DNA of 64,000 nt from Poseidonocella pacifica (GCF_900111875.1 NZ_FOJU01000001.1:496001-560000), one strand, 5' to 3'; numbered from the stretch's first letter, positions 17,373 to 26,409 are shown. Made by a program: numbers and translations. The notes: generated by a model from the letters alone, not told the origin.

Positions 17373-17503
17373 TTTTGGTTTTCCTGTTGCTCATTCGGTG
17401 TGCAGGCTCGGTTCCTTCTGCACAAATTATAAAGTTTCGATATTTTGCGCGGCTGCGACACGTGCATGCCGCGTCTAACCATGCTTCTACGGGACTAAGC
17501 CAA

Positions 17504-17515
17504 ATGGCATCCCAT
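17504..17515. promoter_or_regulatory. Putative GntR operator, site 4 (ATGGCATCCCAT)
   Basis: The same 12-mer as site 3 in plus orientation, ending 71 bases before the Pot-type binding-protein gene. The centre-to-centre distance to site 3 is 143 bases. Confidence 0.6.
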
Positions 17516-17586
17516 TTTCAAGTCGGCATCAGAACCGTTTTTCCAACACCAGAAATTCACCCATCATCGGAGCAACGAGGAACATC

Positions 17587-18639
17587 ATGACACAATCCAA
17601 GACCGAAGGTTTGACCCGCCGAAGCCTGCTACGCACATCCGCAATGGTTGCCGTCGGCACGTTGTCCGCGCCCTCCATCCTGCGGGCGCAATCGAGCGAA
17701 ATCGTGATCGGATGCGCCGGATCGCATACCGCTTGGATGGAGCAGCTGGTCGCGCCGCATATGAAGAAGGCCATCGGCGCCGACATCCTGTTTGAGGGCA
17801 CGAAGTCGTCGGTGAACCTCGAGAAGATGTCCTCCAACAAGGATGCTCCTTATCTTTCCGTCGTGCAGATGGATGACCCTGTGATGATTCAGGCGGTAGA
17901 AGCCGACCTGCTGAACCCCATCACTGCCGGGGCCGTGCCGAACATGACGGACCTGCGCCCGGACGCAGTGCATATGGACGGTATGTGGTGCAACTACGTA
18001 CAGCCTTGGGCGGGGGTGGCCTACAACACAGACTACTCCGATGGTGTCCCCACTTGGGCCGCGCTTTGGGATCCGGCGAACGCGGGACAGGTCATCATCC
18101 CTTCGCTGCAGAACACAGAAGGCATGTGGACACTCTTTGTCGCGGCGATGCTTGGTTCGGGCAAGCCCTTCTCCGAGGCGCAATATGAAATCGACGCGGC
18201 CTTCGCCAAGTTGGAGGAACTCAAGCCCAACCTGCTGTCGGTCTATTCGACCATGTCTCAGGCTTTCAATCTTTTGGAGCAGGGCGAGATTTCGATGCTC
18301 GCGGGCAACTTCTCGTCCTATACCCTGCCGCGCAAGGGGGAGGGCGTGCCAGTCGATCTCGCGGCCCCCAAGGAAGGCATCTTCGCCATGCCGTCAGGCA
18401 TCTGTCTTGTGAAAGGCGGGCCGAACCCGGAACTGGCAGAAGCCTACGTCAACGAGATGCTTGGCGCAGAAATGCAGGCCGCAATAGCGGACTTTGCCAC
18501 CTCTGTTCCGGCGAACACGACCGTCACCGCCGGCGCGGTTATCCCGGAGGGCGTGCCGATCTACTCGCCGGACTGGGCCTTCGTCGCAAAGAACCGCCGG
18601 GCGTGGATCGAGCGCTTTGACAAGCTCATGGCACTCTAA
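17587..18639 (+). CDS. ABC transporter substrate-binding protein, PotD-like, Tat-exported
   Basis: A 350-residue periplasmic receptor of the spermidine/putrescine-type (SBP_bac_8/PotD) group. The N-terminus has a twin-arginine motif 'TRRSLLR' followed by a mild hydrophobic stretch ending 'ILRAQSS', so Tat export is likely. PotD-like proteins bind polyamines, but also thiamine, 2-aminoethylphosphonate and other nitrogen compounds. The ATG has GAGGAAC upstream. It heads an operon with ATPase, two permeases, and three metabolic genes. Confidence 0.9.
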   Translation: MTQSKTEGLTRRSLLRTSAMVAVGTLSAPSILRAQSSEIVIGCAGSHTAWMEQLVAPHMKKAIGADILFEGTKSSVNLEKMSSNKDAPYLSVVQMDDPVMIQAVEADLLNPITAGAVPNMTDLRPDAVHMDGMWCNYVQPWAGVAYNTDYSDGVPTWAALWDPANAGQVIIPSLQNTEGMWTLFVAAMLGSGKPFSEAQYEIDAAFAKLEELKPNLLSVYSTMSQAFNLLEQGEISMLAGNFSSYTLPRKGEGVPVDLAAPKEGIFAMPSGICLVKGGPNPELAEAYVNEMLGAEMQAAIADFATSVPANTTVTAGAVIPEGVPIYSPDWAFVAKNRRAWIERFDKLMAL

Positions 18640-18653
18640 GGCGGAATTCGGAC

Positions 18654-19733
18654 ATGGCACTGGATCAAGCAAAGCCGACATCGCGATACCTCGAAGCCTG
18701 GGGCATCGGGAAGTCGTTCAAGGGAACACGGGTCATGTCCGACCTGAATTTCCGTGTGGATCGGGGGGAGCTTGTATCTCTCCTCGGTCCCTCGGGCTGT
18801 GGCAAGTCGACACTTCTGCGCATCATCGCTGGCCTTTTGGAAGGCGACGAGGGATCTGTTGTGCTTGGCGGGCGCAACATCACGCGCTTTCCGGCGCACA
18901 AGCGCAACGTGTCGGTGGTGTTCCAGAATTACGCACTTTTCCCCCACCTGACGGTCGCCGAGAACGTGGCGTTTGGCCTGCGGGCGCGTGGCGTGGCCAA
19001 GAGGGCGACGGGTGCACCGGTTGCAGAAGCACTTTCACTCGTTCGCATGTCCGAGTTTGCCGACCGCCCCACTGCGGCGCTTTCCGGCGGTCAGCAGCAG
19101 CGCGTTGCCGTGGCGCGGGCACTGGTTGTCGGGCCTGACCTGTTATTGCTGGATGAGCCATTTTCCGCGCTGGACCGCAAGCTGCGCGAGACCATGCAAG
19201 TCGAGTTGAAGTCACTGCTTCTGGATCGCGGCATTACCGCCATTTTCGTGACGCACGACCAAGAAGAGGCGATGGGCGTCTCCGACAGGATCGCCGTGAT
19301 GAATGCCGGCAGGATCGAACAGTTTGCCGACCCATCAACACTCTACGCCCGTCCGGCCACTCCCTTCGTTATGGATTTCGTTGGGCTGTCGACCCGGATT
19401 GTCGGCACAGTCACGTCGCGGGACGGCGAGGTGATCACGGCGGAAACGCCCTTTGGGTTGCTCAAGGCGCGAAGCGCGGCTCCCGCGGGCGCGCGCGTCC
19501 TGTTGGGCGTGCGGCCCGAACTGATCGAGGTGGGCGCGGGAGAGAACACGATCTCATCGACGCTTGCCGATGTGATGGTCCTCGGAGCCAAGACAGTGTT
19601 GCACGGGACAGCCGAAGGAGAGGATCGCGTGCTCTGCGAACTGTCCGGTATTCGGAGTGGTTTTGCCCGTGGGCAGGAAATCACGCTTGGCTGGAAGATC
19701 GAAGATACGCTGGCATACGAGGTGCCGGCATGA
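18654..19733 (+). CDS. ABC transporter ATP-binding protein, PotA-like
   Basis: A 359-residue ATPase of the Pot/Fbp/Ugp class. Motifs: 'GPSGCGKST' (Walker A), 'LSGGQQQRVAVARAL' (signature), 'LLLLDEPFSALD' (Walker B), 'VTHDQEEAM' (switch), and a C-terminal TOBE region from about residue 285. It starts 14 bases after the receptor gene and overlaps the permease by four bases. Confidence 0.95.
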   Translation: MALDQAKPTSRYLEAWGIGKSFKGTRVMSDLNFRVDRGELVSLLGPSGCGKSTLLRIIAGLLEGDEGSVVLGGRNITRFPAHKRNVSVVFQNYALFPHLTVAENVAFGLRARGVAKRATGAPVAEALSLVRMSEFADRPTAALSGGQQQRVAVARALVVGPDLLLLDEPFSALDRKLRETMQVELKSLLLDRGITAIFVTHDQEEAMGVSDRIAVMNAGRIEQFADPSTLYARPATPFVMDFVGLSTRIVGTVTSRDGEVITAETPFGLLKARSAAPAGARVLLGVRPELIEVGAGENTISSTLADVMVLGAKTVLHGTAEGEDRVLCELSGIRSGFARGQEITLGWKIEDTLAYEVPA

Positions 19734-20560
19734 GCGGGCGCATCGACCGTGTTGCGCTTCTCGCTGTGCCGGGTCTCGCATATCTCGCTGTGATCTACGC
19801 GCTCCCGCTGCTGATGCTGCTTGCCAAGTCGATCCAGACCGCCGAAGGAATTTCGTTTTCGGAATACCGCGCCTTCTTTGCCGATGACTACAATATTCGG
19901 GTGCTTCTGCGCACCTTGAGAGTGGCTGCGCTGACGACGCTGCTTGCGCTGATATTTGCCTACCCCACCGCCTTCGTGATGAGCCGCGCGAAGGGCCCGT
20001 GGTTGACAGTGTTTCTCGTCGCGATGGTTTTGCCCATGTCGCTGGGGGTCGTGGTGAAAGCCTTTGCCTGGTCGATCCTGTTTCGCGCCAATGGCTTCAT
20101 CAACTCATCGTTGCAGTGGATTGGCCTCACGGAAAAACCCGTGCGAATGCTCTTTACCGAAACGGCGCTCGTGGTTGGTGCCGCGAATGTGTTCCTGCCG
20201 TTCATGGTGCTTCCGATCTACGCGGTGGTGCGCCAGATGGATCGCGCCTTGCCGGAGGCTGCGGCCTCTCTGGGCGCCGGGCCGTTCTTTCGCTTTTTCA
20301 ATGTCACCTTGCCGTTGACCCTCCCCGGTGTTGTCGCCGGCTCGGCCTTCACATTCTCCATGGCGATTTCAATGTACGTGATCCCCTCGCTGATCGTGGG
20401 AGAGCGGCAACAGACCCTGTCGATGCTCATTGCCCGCAGTTTCCTCTACCTGCGCAACGAACCGCTGGGATCCACAATTTCCGCTGTGCTGCTGGGTATA
20501 GCGATATTCGTGGTCGTCTTCTCAAGTTGGCTGGCGCGGCGGCTGGGAGCTCGTTCATGA
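19730..20560 (+). CDS. ABC transporter permease, PotB-like
   Basis: A 276-residue permease with six predicted transmembrane segments and an EAA loop ('LPEAAASLGAGPFFRFFNVTLP', read in part) near residue 180. The start ATG overlaps the ATPase stop and its stop overlaps the next permease, so the set is tightly coupled. Confidence 0.94.
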   Translation: MSGRIDRVALLAVPGLAYLAVIYALPLLMLLAKSIQTAEGISFSEYRAFFADDYNIRVLLRTLRVAALTTLLALIFAYPTAFVMSRAKGPWLTVFLVAMVLPMSLGVVVKAFAWSILFRANGFINSSLQWIGLTEKPVRMLFTETALVVGAANVFLPFMVLPIYAVVRQMDRALPEAAASLGAGPFFRFFNVTLPLTLPGVVAGSAFTFSMAISMYVIPSLIVGERQQTLSMLIARSFLYLRNEPLGSTISAVLLGIAIFVVVFSSWLARRLGARS

Positions 20561-21357
20561 CACAGACTGACAGAATTTTCCGGGCGCTGAGTTGGATCGT
20601 GGCGCTTGGCTGCGTCGCCTTTCTGATGCTGCCGATCTTCATCACCGTCGCGGCGTCCTTCTCGGCGTCACCGGTCTATACGCTGCCGCCGCCGGAATGG
20701 TCGCTCCGCTGGTATGTGTCGCTGGAACGGCGCTCTGGGCTTTGGGATGCGGTGGTTCTTTCACTCAATCTGGCCTTCGTCTCGACCGTGATCTCATTGG
20801 TGCTGGGAACTCTGGCCTCGATCGCAGTGACGCGGGGCAATTTCCGGGGGCGCGAGGCGATTGCCACCTTTGCTGTCTCCCCCTTGATGATGCCGGGGCT
20901 GGTTGTTGGGGTGGCACTGTTGCAGTTCTTCCGCGAAATCGGACTTCGCGACGCCTATGTGTCGCTGCTGCTGGGGCATATCGTCATCACCTTGCCCTTT
21001 GTGATGCGCACATTGTTGGCCTCCATGGCGGCGTTTGACTTCTCGATGATCGACGCGGCGCGAACGTTGGGGATGAGTTATCCCAAAGCGATCCTCAGGG
21101 TGTTGGTGCCCAACCTCGCGCCCGCCTACCTCACATCGGGTCTCTTCGCCTTCCTCGCGTCGATGGACAACTATCCGATCTCCATCTTCCTGACTGACGC
21201 GCGCAACAAGACGCTGCCGATCAAGATGCTGCAGTATCTCGAAGAACAGCCTGATCCGTCTCTGGCCGCGATGTCTTCGGGATTGATCCTGCTCGCCGTC
21301 GTGGTCTTGGTGTTTGGCGCCCGTACGGTCGGCCTCAACCGCATGATCCAAGGGTGA
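20557..21357 (+). CDS. ABC transporter permease, PotC-like
   Basis: A 266-residue second permease. The EAA loop is 'IDAARTLGMSYPKAILRVLV', and 'FLASMDNYPISIFLTD' matches the PotC region near the C-terminus. The ATG at 20557 (ATGA overlap with potB) is chosen over an upstream start that runs in another frame of potB. Confidence 0.94.
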   Translation: MTQTDRIFRALSWIVALGCVAFLMLPIFITVAASFSASPVYTLPPPEWSLRWYVSLERRSGLWDAVVLSLNLAFVSTVISLVLGTLASIAVTRGNFRGREAIATFAVSPLMMPGLVVGVALLQFFREIGLRDAYVSLLLGHIVITLPFVMRTLLASMAAFDFSMIDAARTLGMSYPKAILRVLVPNLAPAYLTSGLFAFLASMDNYPISIFLTDARNKTLPIKMLQYLEEQPDPSLAAMSSGLILLAVVVLVFGARTVGLNRMIQG

Positions 21358-21360
21358 GTC

Positions 21361-22248
21361 ATGACTGATCGTAGGGATTTCAAGGGCTACTTCGGTGCGG
21401 AGCCCGCGCCTTGCTGGCCGGGAGGGGCGCGGCTGGCGGTGTCCTTTGTCGTGAACGTGGAAGAAGGTGCGGAACTCTCCATCGGCGACGGTGATCCTTG
21501 CAATGAGGCGACCTATGAGATCCGCGAAGAAGTGAAAGACGTGCCCGATCCCTGCATGGAAACGCATTTTGCCTACGGGACGCGGCAAGGCTATGGGCGC
21601 ATCGCAGCAGCCTTCGATCATCATGGGGTGAAGGCCACGTTTTCGACCTGCGGACGGGCGGCAGAGCGCAGCCCGTGGTTGATGCAGGACATCATTGCGC
21701 GCGGGCATGAGGTATCCTGCCACGGTTGGCTATGGCAGCGTCACGCGCATCTCGAGCGGACAGAAGAGGCGGCGGTGATCGAGCGTACGCACGCCGCGAT
21801 TACAGCGGCCTGCGGCATCGCACCGGTGGGTTGGCACACGCGCTCCGCGCCGTCGGTGAACACCCGGGAGTTGCTCATCGAGCGGGGTGATTTCCTCTAT
21901 GACAGCGACGTTTACGATGATGACATCCCGCGAATGGCGGGCGGCCACGTGATCTTGCCCTATGCCTTCGACACTAATGACATGCGGTTTTCCCCCGGGG
22001 GCGGTTTTGTGCAAGCGCGGGATTTTAGCGATTATGTCATCGGCGCGTTTGACCGGCTTTATGCCGAGGGGACAGGTGCGGCGCGTATGATCTCGATCGG
22101 TTTGCACCTGCGGCTTATCGGACGTCCGGGGCGGATTGGTGGGTTGGAGGCCGTGTTGGCGCATATCGCCTCGTTCGATGACGTATGGATCGCGCCCCGC
22201 CGCGAGATCGCCCAGTGCTGGGCCAAGGTGCATGGAGATTCCGCATGA
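21361..22248 (+). CDS. Polysaccharide-deacetylase-fold hydrolase, PuuE/cyclic amidase-like
   Basis: A 295-residue NodB-fold protein. The canonical first motif TFDDG of metal-dependent deacetylases is replaced by 'VNVEEGAE', and the second motif reads 'SCHGWLWQRH'. This pattern is that of PuuE-type allantoinases and related cyclic-imide or peptidoglycan-like hydrolases rather than of chitin deacetylases. Known PuuE opens the allantoin hydantoin ring. It sits between the transporter and an amidase, overlapping the amidase start by four bases, which suits a ring-opening step before linear amide cleavage. The actual substrate is unknown. Confidence 0.85.
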   Translation: MTDRRDFKGYFGAEPAPCWPGGARLAVSFVVNVEEGAELSIGDGDPCNEATYEIREEVKDVPDPCMETHFAYGTRQGYGRIAAAFDHHGVKATFSTCGRAAERSPWLMQDIIARGHEVSCHGWLWQRHAHLERTEEAAVIERTHAAITAACGIAPVGWHTRSAPSVNTRELLIERGDFLYDSDVYDDDIPRMAGGHVILPYAFDTNDMRFSPGGGFVQARDFSDYVIGAFDRLYAEGTGAARMISIGLHLRLIGRPGRIGGLEAVLAHIASFDDVWIAPRREIAQCWAKVHGDSA

Positions 22249-23594
22249 ACCCGTTGGATCTCTCGGCCGTTGCACTTGCTCATCGTGTCCGTTCCGGCGT
22301 TGTCACGCCATCAGAGGTCGCCATCGCGGCACGGGCACGCGTGGCGGAGCGAAATCCGGCGCTGAACGCGATGACGGTGCTCAATCCATCGCTCGATGAA
22401 GAGGCGGCGGAGGTCGCCAGACGGCTCGCGGCGGGAGAGGATCTTTCGCTCGCCGGGGTGCCCGTGGTCATCAAGGACAACATCTGGGTCAAGGATCTGC
22501 CAATTACCCAAGGCTCGCGCCTGTTCGCCGAATTTGTCGCGCCGAAAGATGCCGCCGCGGTGAGTAAGCTGCGCGATGCGGGCGCGATGATCCTTGGGAT
22601 CGCCACCTGTTCTGAGTTCGCCTGCAAGGGCGTGACCAACACGCCGCTGCATGGCATCACGCGCAACCCAGTTGACACGCGGCTTACGCCCGGTGGCTCC
22701 TCCGGCGGACCGGTGGCGGCGGTGGCGTCGGGAATGGCTCCGCTGGCGCTTGGCACCGATGCGGGCGGCTCCTCCCGCCGCCCGCCTGCGCACACCGGGC
22801 TCTTTGGATTCAAACCGACGCAGGATTTCGTGCCCTACGGGCCGGGTTTCGACGAGCCGGTTGATGGCATCTCGGTTATCTCTCCGATCGCGAGACACCT
22901 CGAAGATATCGACTTGGCGATGCAGGTTCTGGCAGGCATTTCGACTGGAAGCGTCTTTGCCGGCACAATCGCATGGTCCGAAGATTTCGGGCTTGGGCAG
23001 AAACTCGATGCGGATGTGGCACTGGCGCTGCGCGGGGCCGTGGCTCAGCTGAAACGGCAAGGCTTTTCTCTTGTCGAGACCGCTCCGGATTGGGGCGGGC
23101 TTACCGGCGGCTCGGTCATGCCTCTGCAATTCGCGGGTCTGGCGCGATTGTTTGGGGAGGCCTTGAAAGAGGATCGCTCGGTCTTCGACCCGGACCTCGC
23201 TCTCCAGATTGAAACGGGGCTTGGCTTGACGGCGGCGGAGGTCGCGAACGCCAAATCGGCCTCGGTCCACATGGGCGAGATCCTGAACGGTTTTCTCGAA
23301 GGCTACGACGCTGTCATCGTTCCGACGACCCCGTGCCCCGCGTGGCCGGTGGATCGCTTGGCCCCAGAGTTCATCGGCGGCCTTCCTTGCGCGCCTCGGG
23401 ATCACGCGGCCTTCACGCCGCAGGCCAATCATGCGGGCTGTCCCGCGCTCTCGATCCCGTTCGCGGAAACAAAGGCGGGCCTGCCGCTCGGCCTTCAGAT
23501 TATCTCGGCCAAAGGTCGCGACGCGGACCTTCTCGCCACTGCACGCAATATCATGGGCGCCTTGTCCCGCCCAAAACACGAGAGGGCGAGTTGA
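22245..23594 (+). CDS. Amidase signature family hydrolase (operon 2)
   Basis: A 449-residue amidase. The catalytic Lys77 is in 'VVIKDNI', the cis-Ser is in 'GGSSGG' (150-155) and the nucleophile Ser176 in 'TDAGGSSRRPP'. It is clearly different in length and sequence from the amidase of operon 1. It is coupled to the PuuE-like gene (ATGA) and to the following racemase-fold gene (TGATG). It may hydrolyse the linear amide or ureide released by the PuuE-like enzyme. Confidence 0.92.
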   Translation: MNPLDLSAVALAHRVRSGVVTPSEVAIAARARVAERNPALNAMTVLNPSLDEEAAEVARRLAAGEDLSLAGVPVVIKDNIWVKDLPITQGSRLFAEFVAPKDAAAVSKLRDAGAMILGIATCSEFACKGVTNTPLHGITRNPVDTRLTPGGSSGGPVAAVASGMAPLALGTDAGGSSRRPPAHTGLFGFKPTQDFVPYGPGFDEPVDGISVISPIARHLEDIDLAMQVLAGISTGSVFAGTIAWSEDFGLGQKLDADVALALRGAVAQLKRQGFSLVETAPDWGGLTGGSVMPLQFAGLARLFGEALKEDRSVFDPDLALQIETGLGLTAAEVANAKSASVHMGEILNGFLEGYDAVIVPTTPCPAWPVDRLAPEFIGGLPCAPRDHAAFTPQANHAGCPALSIPFAETKAGLPLGLQIISAKGRDADLLATARNIMGALSRPKHERAS

Positions 23595-24334
23595 TGCGCA
23601 TTCTTCTGGTCAATCCCAACATGACGCAATCCATGACCGACAAGATGGCCGAAATCGCCCGCCAGATTGCAGATGGCCGGGCGGAGATCGTGCCCATCAC
23701 CGCGCCAAGCGGCTTTCCCTATATCGCCTCCCGCGCGGAGGCACAGATTGCCGGGGCTATCGCGCTTGAGATGATCGCTGACAATCTCCACGACATCGAT
23801 GCCGTTATAATCGCGGCGTTCGGCGACCCGAGCCTCGCAGGCGCGCGGGAGCTTTTCGATGTGCCTGTCGTGGGTATGGCGGAGGCGGCGGTTATGACCG
23901 CGGCGATGTTGGGGGAGCGGTTTTCCATCGTGACCTTTTCGCCGGTCATGACGCGGTGGTACACGGATTGCGTTTCGGATACTGGCCTTGCGTCAAGGTT
24001 TACCGGCGTGCGTACCCCCAAGACGCATCTTAGTGACGTTGCCAACGCCGCGCGGGATGTACGAGCGGATCTTGTCGCACTCGCACGGCGCGCGGTTGCC
24101 GATGATGGTGCCGACGTGGTGATCCTCGGGGGCGCACCTCTGGCTGGACTCGCGACGGAGATCAGTGCGGATGTGCCTGCGGTGGTCATCGATCCGATTG
24201 CCGCCGCGGTAGCGCAGGCCATCGCGCTCGCTTCGCTCGGCTCGCGTTTCGCGGACCGGGCGTGCAAGCCCATCGCCAAAACCTCGTCCGGCCTCTCGGC
24301 GGCTTTGGCGGCTGTCATCGCGCAGGGGGCTTAG
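23594..24334 (+). CDS. Asp/Glu/hydantoin racemase-fold protein lacking both catalytic cysteines (A)
   Basis: A 246-residue member of the Asp/Glu/hydantoin (and allantoin) racemase superfamily by its 'ILLVNPNMTQSMTDKM' N-terminus and 'IIAAFGDPS' and 'VVILGGAPLAGLA' motifs. In the family the two acid/base cysteines sit at the positions occupied here by Ala75 (in 'AAFGDP') and Gly180 (in 'LGGAP'). Both are therefore missing. The protein may be an isomerase or lyase using other residues, a decarboxylase-like relative, or a binding protein. It is the last gene of the plus-strand operon. Confidence 0.82.
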   Translation: MRILLVNPNMTQSMTDKMAEIARQIADGRAEIVPITAPSGFPYIASRAEAQIAGAIALEMIADNLHDIDAVIIAAFGDPSLAGARELFDVPVVGMAEAAVMTAAMLGERFSIVTFSPVMTRWYTDCVSDTGLASRFTGVRTPKTHLSDVANAARDVRADLVALARRAVADDGADVVILGGAPLAGLATEISADVPAVVIDPIAAAVAQAIALASLGSRFADRACKPIAKTSSGLSAALAAVIAQGA

Positions 24335-24355
24335 TCGCTCCGCTATCGCAGCGCG

Positions 24356-24973
24356 TCAGGCGGACAGAAGGCGAACTTCTTCCGCGGCAGCAAGGATGGG
24401 ATTGATAAGCTGCGCGGCGCTTTGGCCGGACAAACGGTCGGCGGCTGCGCCCAATGGTCCACCCCCGATTATCACGCATTTCGCGCCTGATCGCTCTGCT
24501 GCCTCAACGGCCTTGAGGAGTGCAACGTCCAAGGCGGCTTCGTCCGACATCAGCGGCCCGGGGTCTCCAACCGTCAGAAAACAACCAAGGTAGGGGGACC
24601 TGGCATGTGCTGCCATCAAGGCGTCGATCCGATCGGCAAGGGCCGGCGTAGTGGTGGCGACGGCAAACGGCTGCTTGCAGGCTCTAGCGGCGGCGCCGCC
24701 GATGCCGACGACCGGGATTGTGAGTTGCTTAGCAAGGGTTGCGGCTCCGGGATCGCCAAAAGCGGAGACAATGATCGCTGTGACGTTCGGCGGAATATCC
24801 GCTCGCGCCACGTTGTGCGCCGCCGCGTCCAACGCTTCGGGTGTTGTGATGAGGTCGGGGCCTTCAGGGGCGGTCCAGGCCAGCGGGGCAACGGAGAGAG
24901 CACGCGCGGCAATCCGGCACATCATGTCGGTCGTGGTGACGTTTGAATTCGGGTTCATCAGTAGAACGGACAT
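24356..24973 (-). CDS. Asp/Glu/hydantoin racemase-fold protein lacking both catalytic cysteines (B)
   Basis: A 205-residue paralogue of the preceding gene, on the opposite strand and convergent with it. It begins 'MSVLLMNPNSNVTTTDMM', giving the start at 24973; an in-frame ATG 18 codons upstream adds nothing conserved. The family cysteine positions are Ala71 ('SAFGDPG') and Gly171 ('IIGGGPLG'), so this copy also lacks both. Other cysteines (19, 99, 131, 166) are not at catalytic positions. No operator of the GntR type is visible upstream of it. Confidence 0.8.
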   Translation of the reverse strand: MSVLLMNPNSNVTTTDMMCRIAARALSVAPLAWTAPEGPDLITTPEALDAAAHNVARADIPPNVTAIIVSAFGDPGAATLAKQLTIPVVGIGGAAARACKQPFAVATTTPALADRIDALMAAHARSPYLGCFLTVGDPGPLMSDEAALDVALLKAVEAAERSGAKCVIIGGGPLGAAADRLSGQSAAQLINPILAAAEEVRLLSA

Positions 24974-25216
24974 GGCGCGCAGGTCTTTCCCATTATAGTT
25001 TCGTAAGAGCGCCCGCAAACCAGCCATTCCAGCGCTGCGCTTGGAGAGGTGCCATCGCTCCCGGCTCCGCTCTGTCGCTGCAGGATATCAAAGCCTCGCC
25101 AGATGGGCGTTTCTGTTCGAGCCCAACTTTAGATGTTCGGCAATCTACCGGCCAATCCTTTTTGACAGAGGGACGCTCGATTTGGCCCCAATCCCTTCAG
25201 CGTGCCCTTCCAAGCC

Positions 25217-26347
25217 TCAGCCCAGATGCGATACATCCGTCCAGTTGTCATTCTTGCGGATGATCTCGATGATCTGCTGATAAGCGCTGCCTTCCTTGAA
25301 TGTCGGGTAGGGAGGAACCGTTTCGCCCGAAATGTCGGCTACGAAATCGCGCGCCAGATAGTGCCAGCATTGCTCGGTCTCGCCTTTCACGTCGGGTATG
25401 GCATCGGCGATCTGTGGCGGCAAAGGCAGCTCTTGCCATGTCTTGTCCGCGCCGTAGTAGGACAACTGCCCACTGCCATAGTGGCCCTTGATGTATATCG
25501 CGCCCTCATTGCCATAGAAAACGATGTGGTCCTCATGAAACCGCGGGACCAAACCGCCATGCTTGAAGAGCACCGAGACAGGCTTTTTCGCAAACGGACT
25601 CTCGAGTTGCGCAAGGACGGTATAGGACCATTCCACATCGCTGGTCCCCCATTTCAGGTTGGGATCGTTCAGGTCCTTGGGGATAAAATCGCGCCGCGTG
25701 GCAAAGTTATGCACGCCTTCGACAATGGGGGCACGGCCCAGATCGTCGCGGACCTCACCGATTATGGACAGGATCTTTTCGCCGACGACCGAACAGGCAA
25801 TCGAAAGCGTGTGGGTGAAGTTGTTGTTTAGCCGTCCGCCGCCATCCTTCTTGCGGTGTGACCAACCAAAGGGGATGTCGCGCTCCAGATTGAAATGCGA
25901 GATGCATTCGATCTCCGTCGGCTCCCCGATGGCCCCTTCGGCCACCAATTGCTTGGCGTGCTGAACGCTGGGCGCATAACGAAAGCTGGCAGCATAGGCG
26001 GTTTTGACGCCTTGCGCTTGGGCCAGTTCATACAGATGCACGGCACTTTCCGCGTTGTCGGTCATGGGCTTGTCACAGAACACATGACAGCCGCGCGCAA
26101 TAGCCTGTTTGATCGGCTCGTAATGGGCGCCGCCGGGTGTGGCGATAGAGACAATATCGGGCTTGCATGTGTCGAGCGCGACCTGCCAATCGGTCCCGGC
26201 GAAGGGAATGTCCAACTCCTGCGCCACCTCCCGGACCACGTGATCCGTACGGCCGACGATTCCGACGATCTCACAGCCTGCACCGCGAAACGCATCGGCA
26301 TGGCCCTGTCCGGCGAAACCGGTTCCGGCGATCAGAACTTTGAGCAT
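25217..26347 (-). CDS. Gfo/Idh/MocA-family oxidoreductase
   Basis: A 376-residue NAD(P)-dependent dehydrogenase. The N-terminal Rossmann motif is 'IAGTGFAGQGHADAF', and the family lysine is in 'CDKPMTDNA' (usually EKP). The 'ISHFNLERDIPFGWSHRKKDGG' stretch begins the GFO_IDH_MocA C-terminal domain. Such enzymes oxidise cyclitols, sugars or sugar acids. GGGAG lies eight bases before the ATG. It is the last gene of the minus-strand lacI operon. Confidence 0.9.
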   Translation of the reverse strand: MLKVLIAGTGFAGQGHADAFRGAGCEIVGIVGRTDHVVREVAQELDIPFAGTDWQVALDTCKPDIVSIATPGGAHYEPIKQAIARGCHVFCDKPMTDNAESAVHLYELAQAQGVKTAYAASFRYAPSVQHAKQLVAEGAIGEPTEIECISHFNLERDIPFGWSHRKKDGGGRLNNNFTHTLSIACSVVGEKILSIIGEVRDDLGRAPIVEGVHNFATRRDFIPKDLNDPNLKWGTSDVEWSYTVLAQLESPFAKKPVSVLFKHGGLVPRFHEDHIVFYGNEGAIYIKGHYGSGQLSYYGADKTWQELPLPPQIADAIPDVKGETEQCWHYLARDFVADISGETVPPYPTFKEGSAYQQIIEIIRKNDNWTDVSHLG

Positions 26348-26409
26348 GGCTCATTCTCCCATGACATGTGTAAGGCCCGCACCGCGAGGCAACCTGGGGC
26401 TGAAATTCG

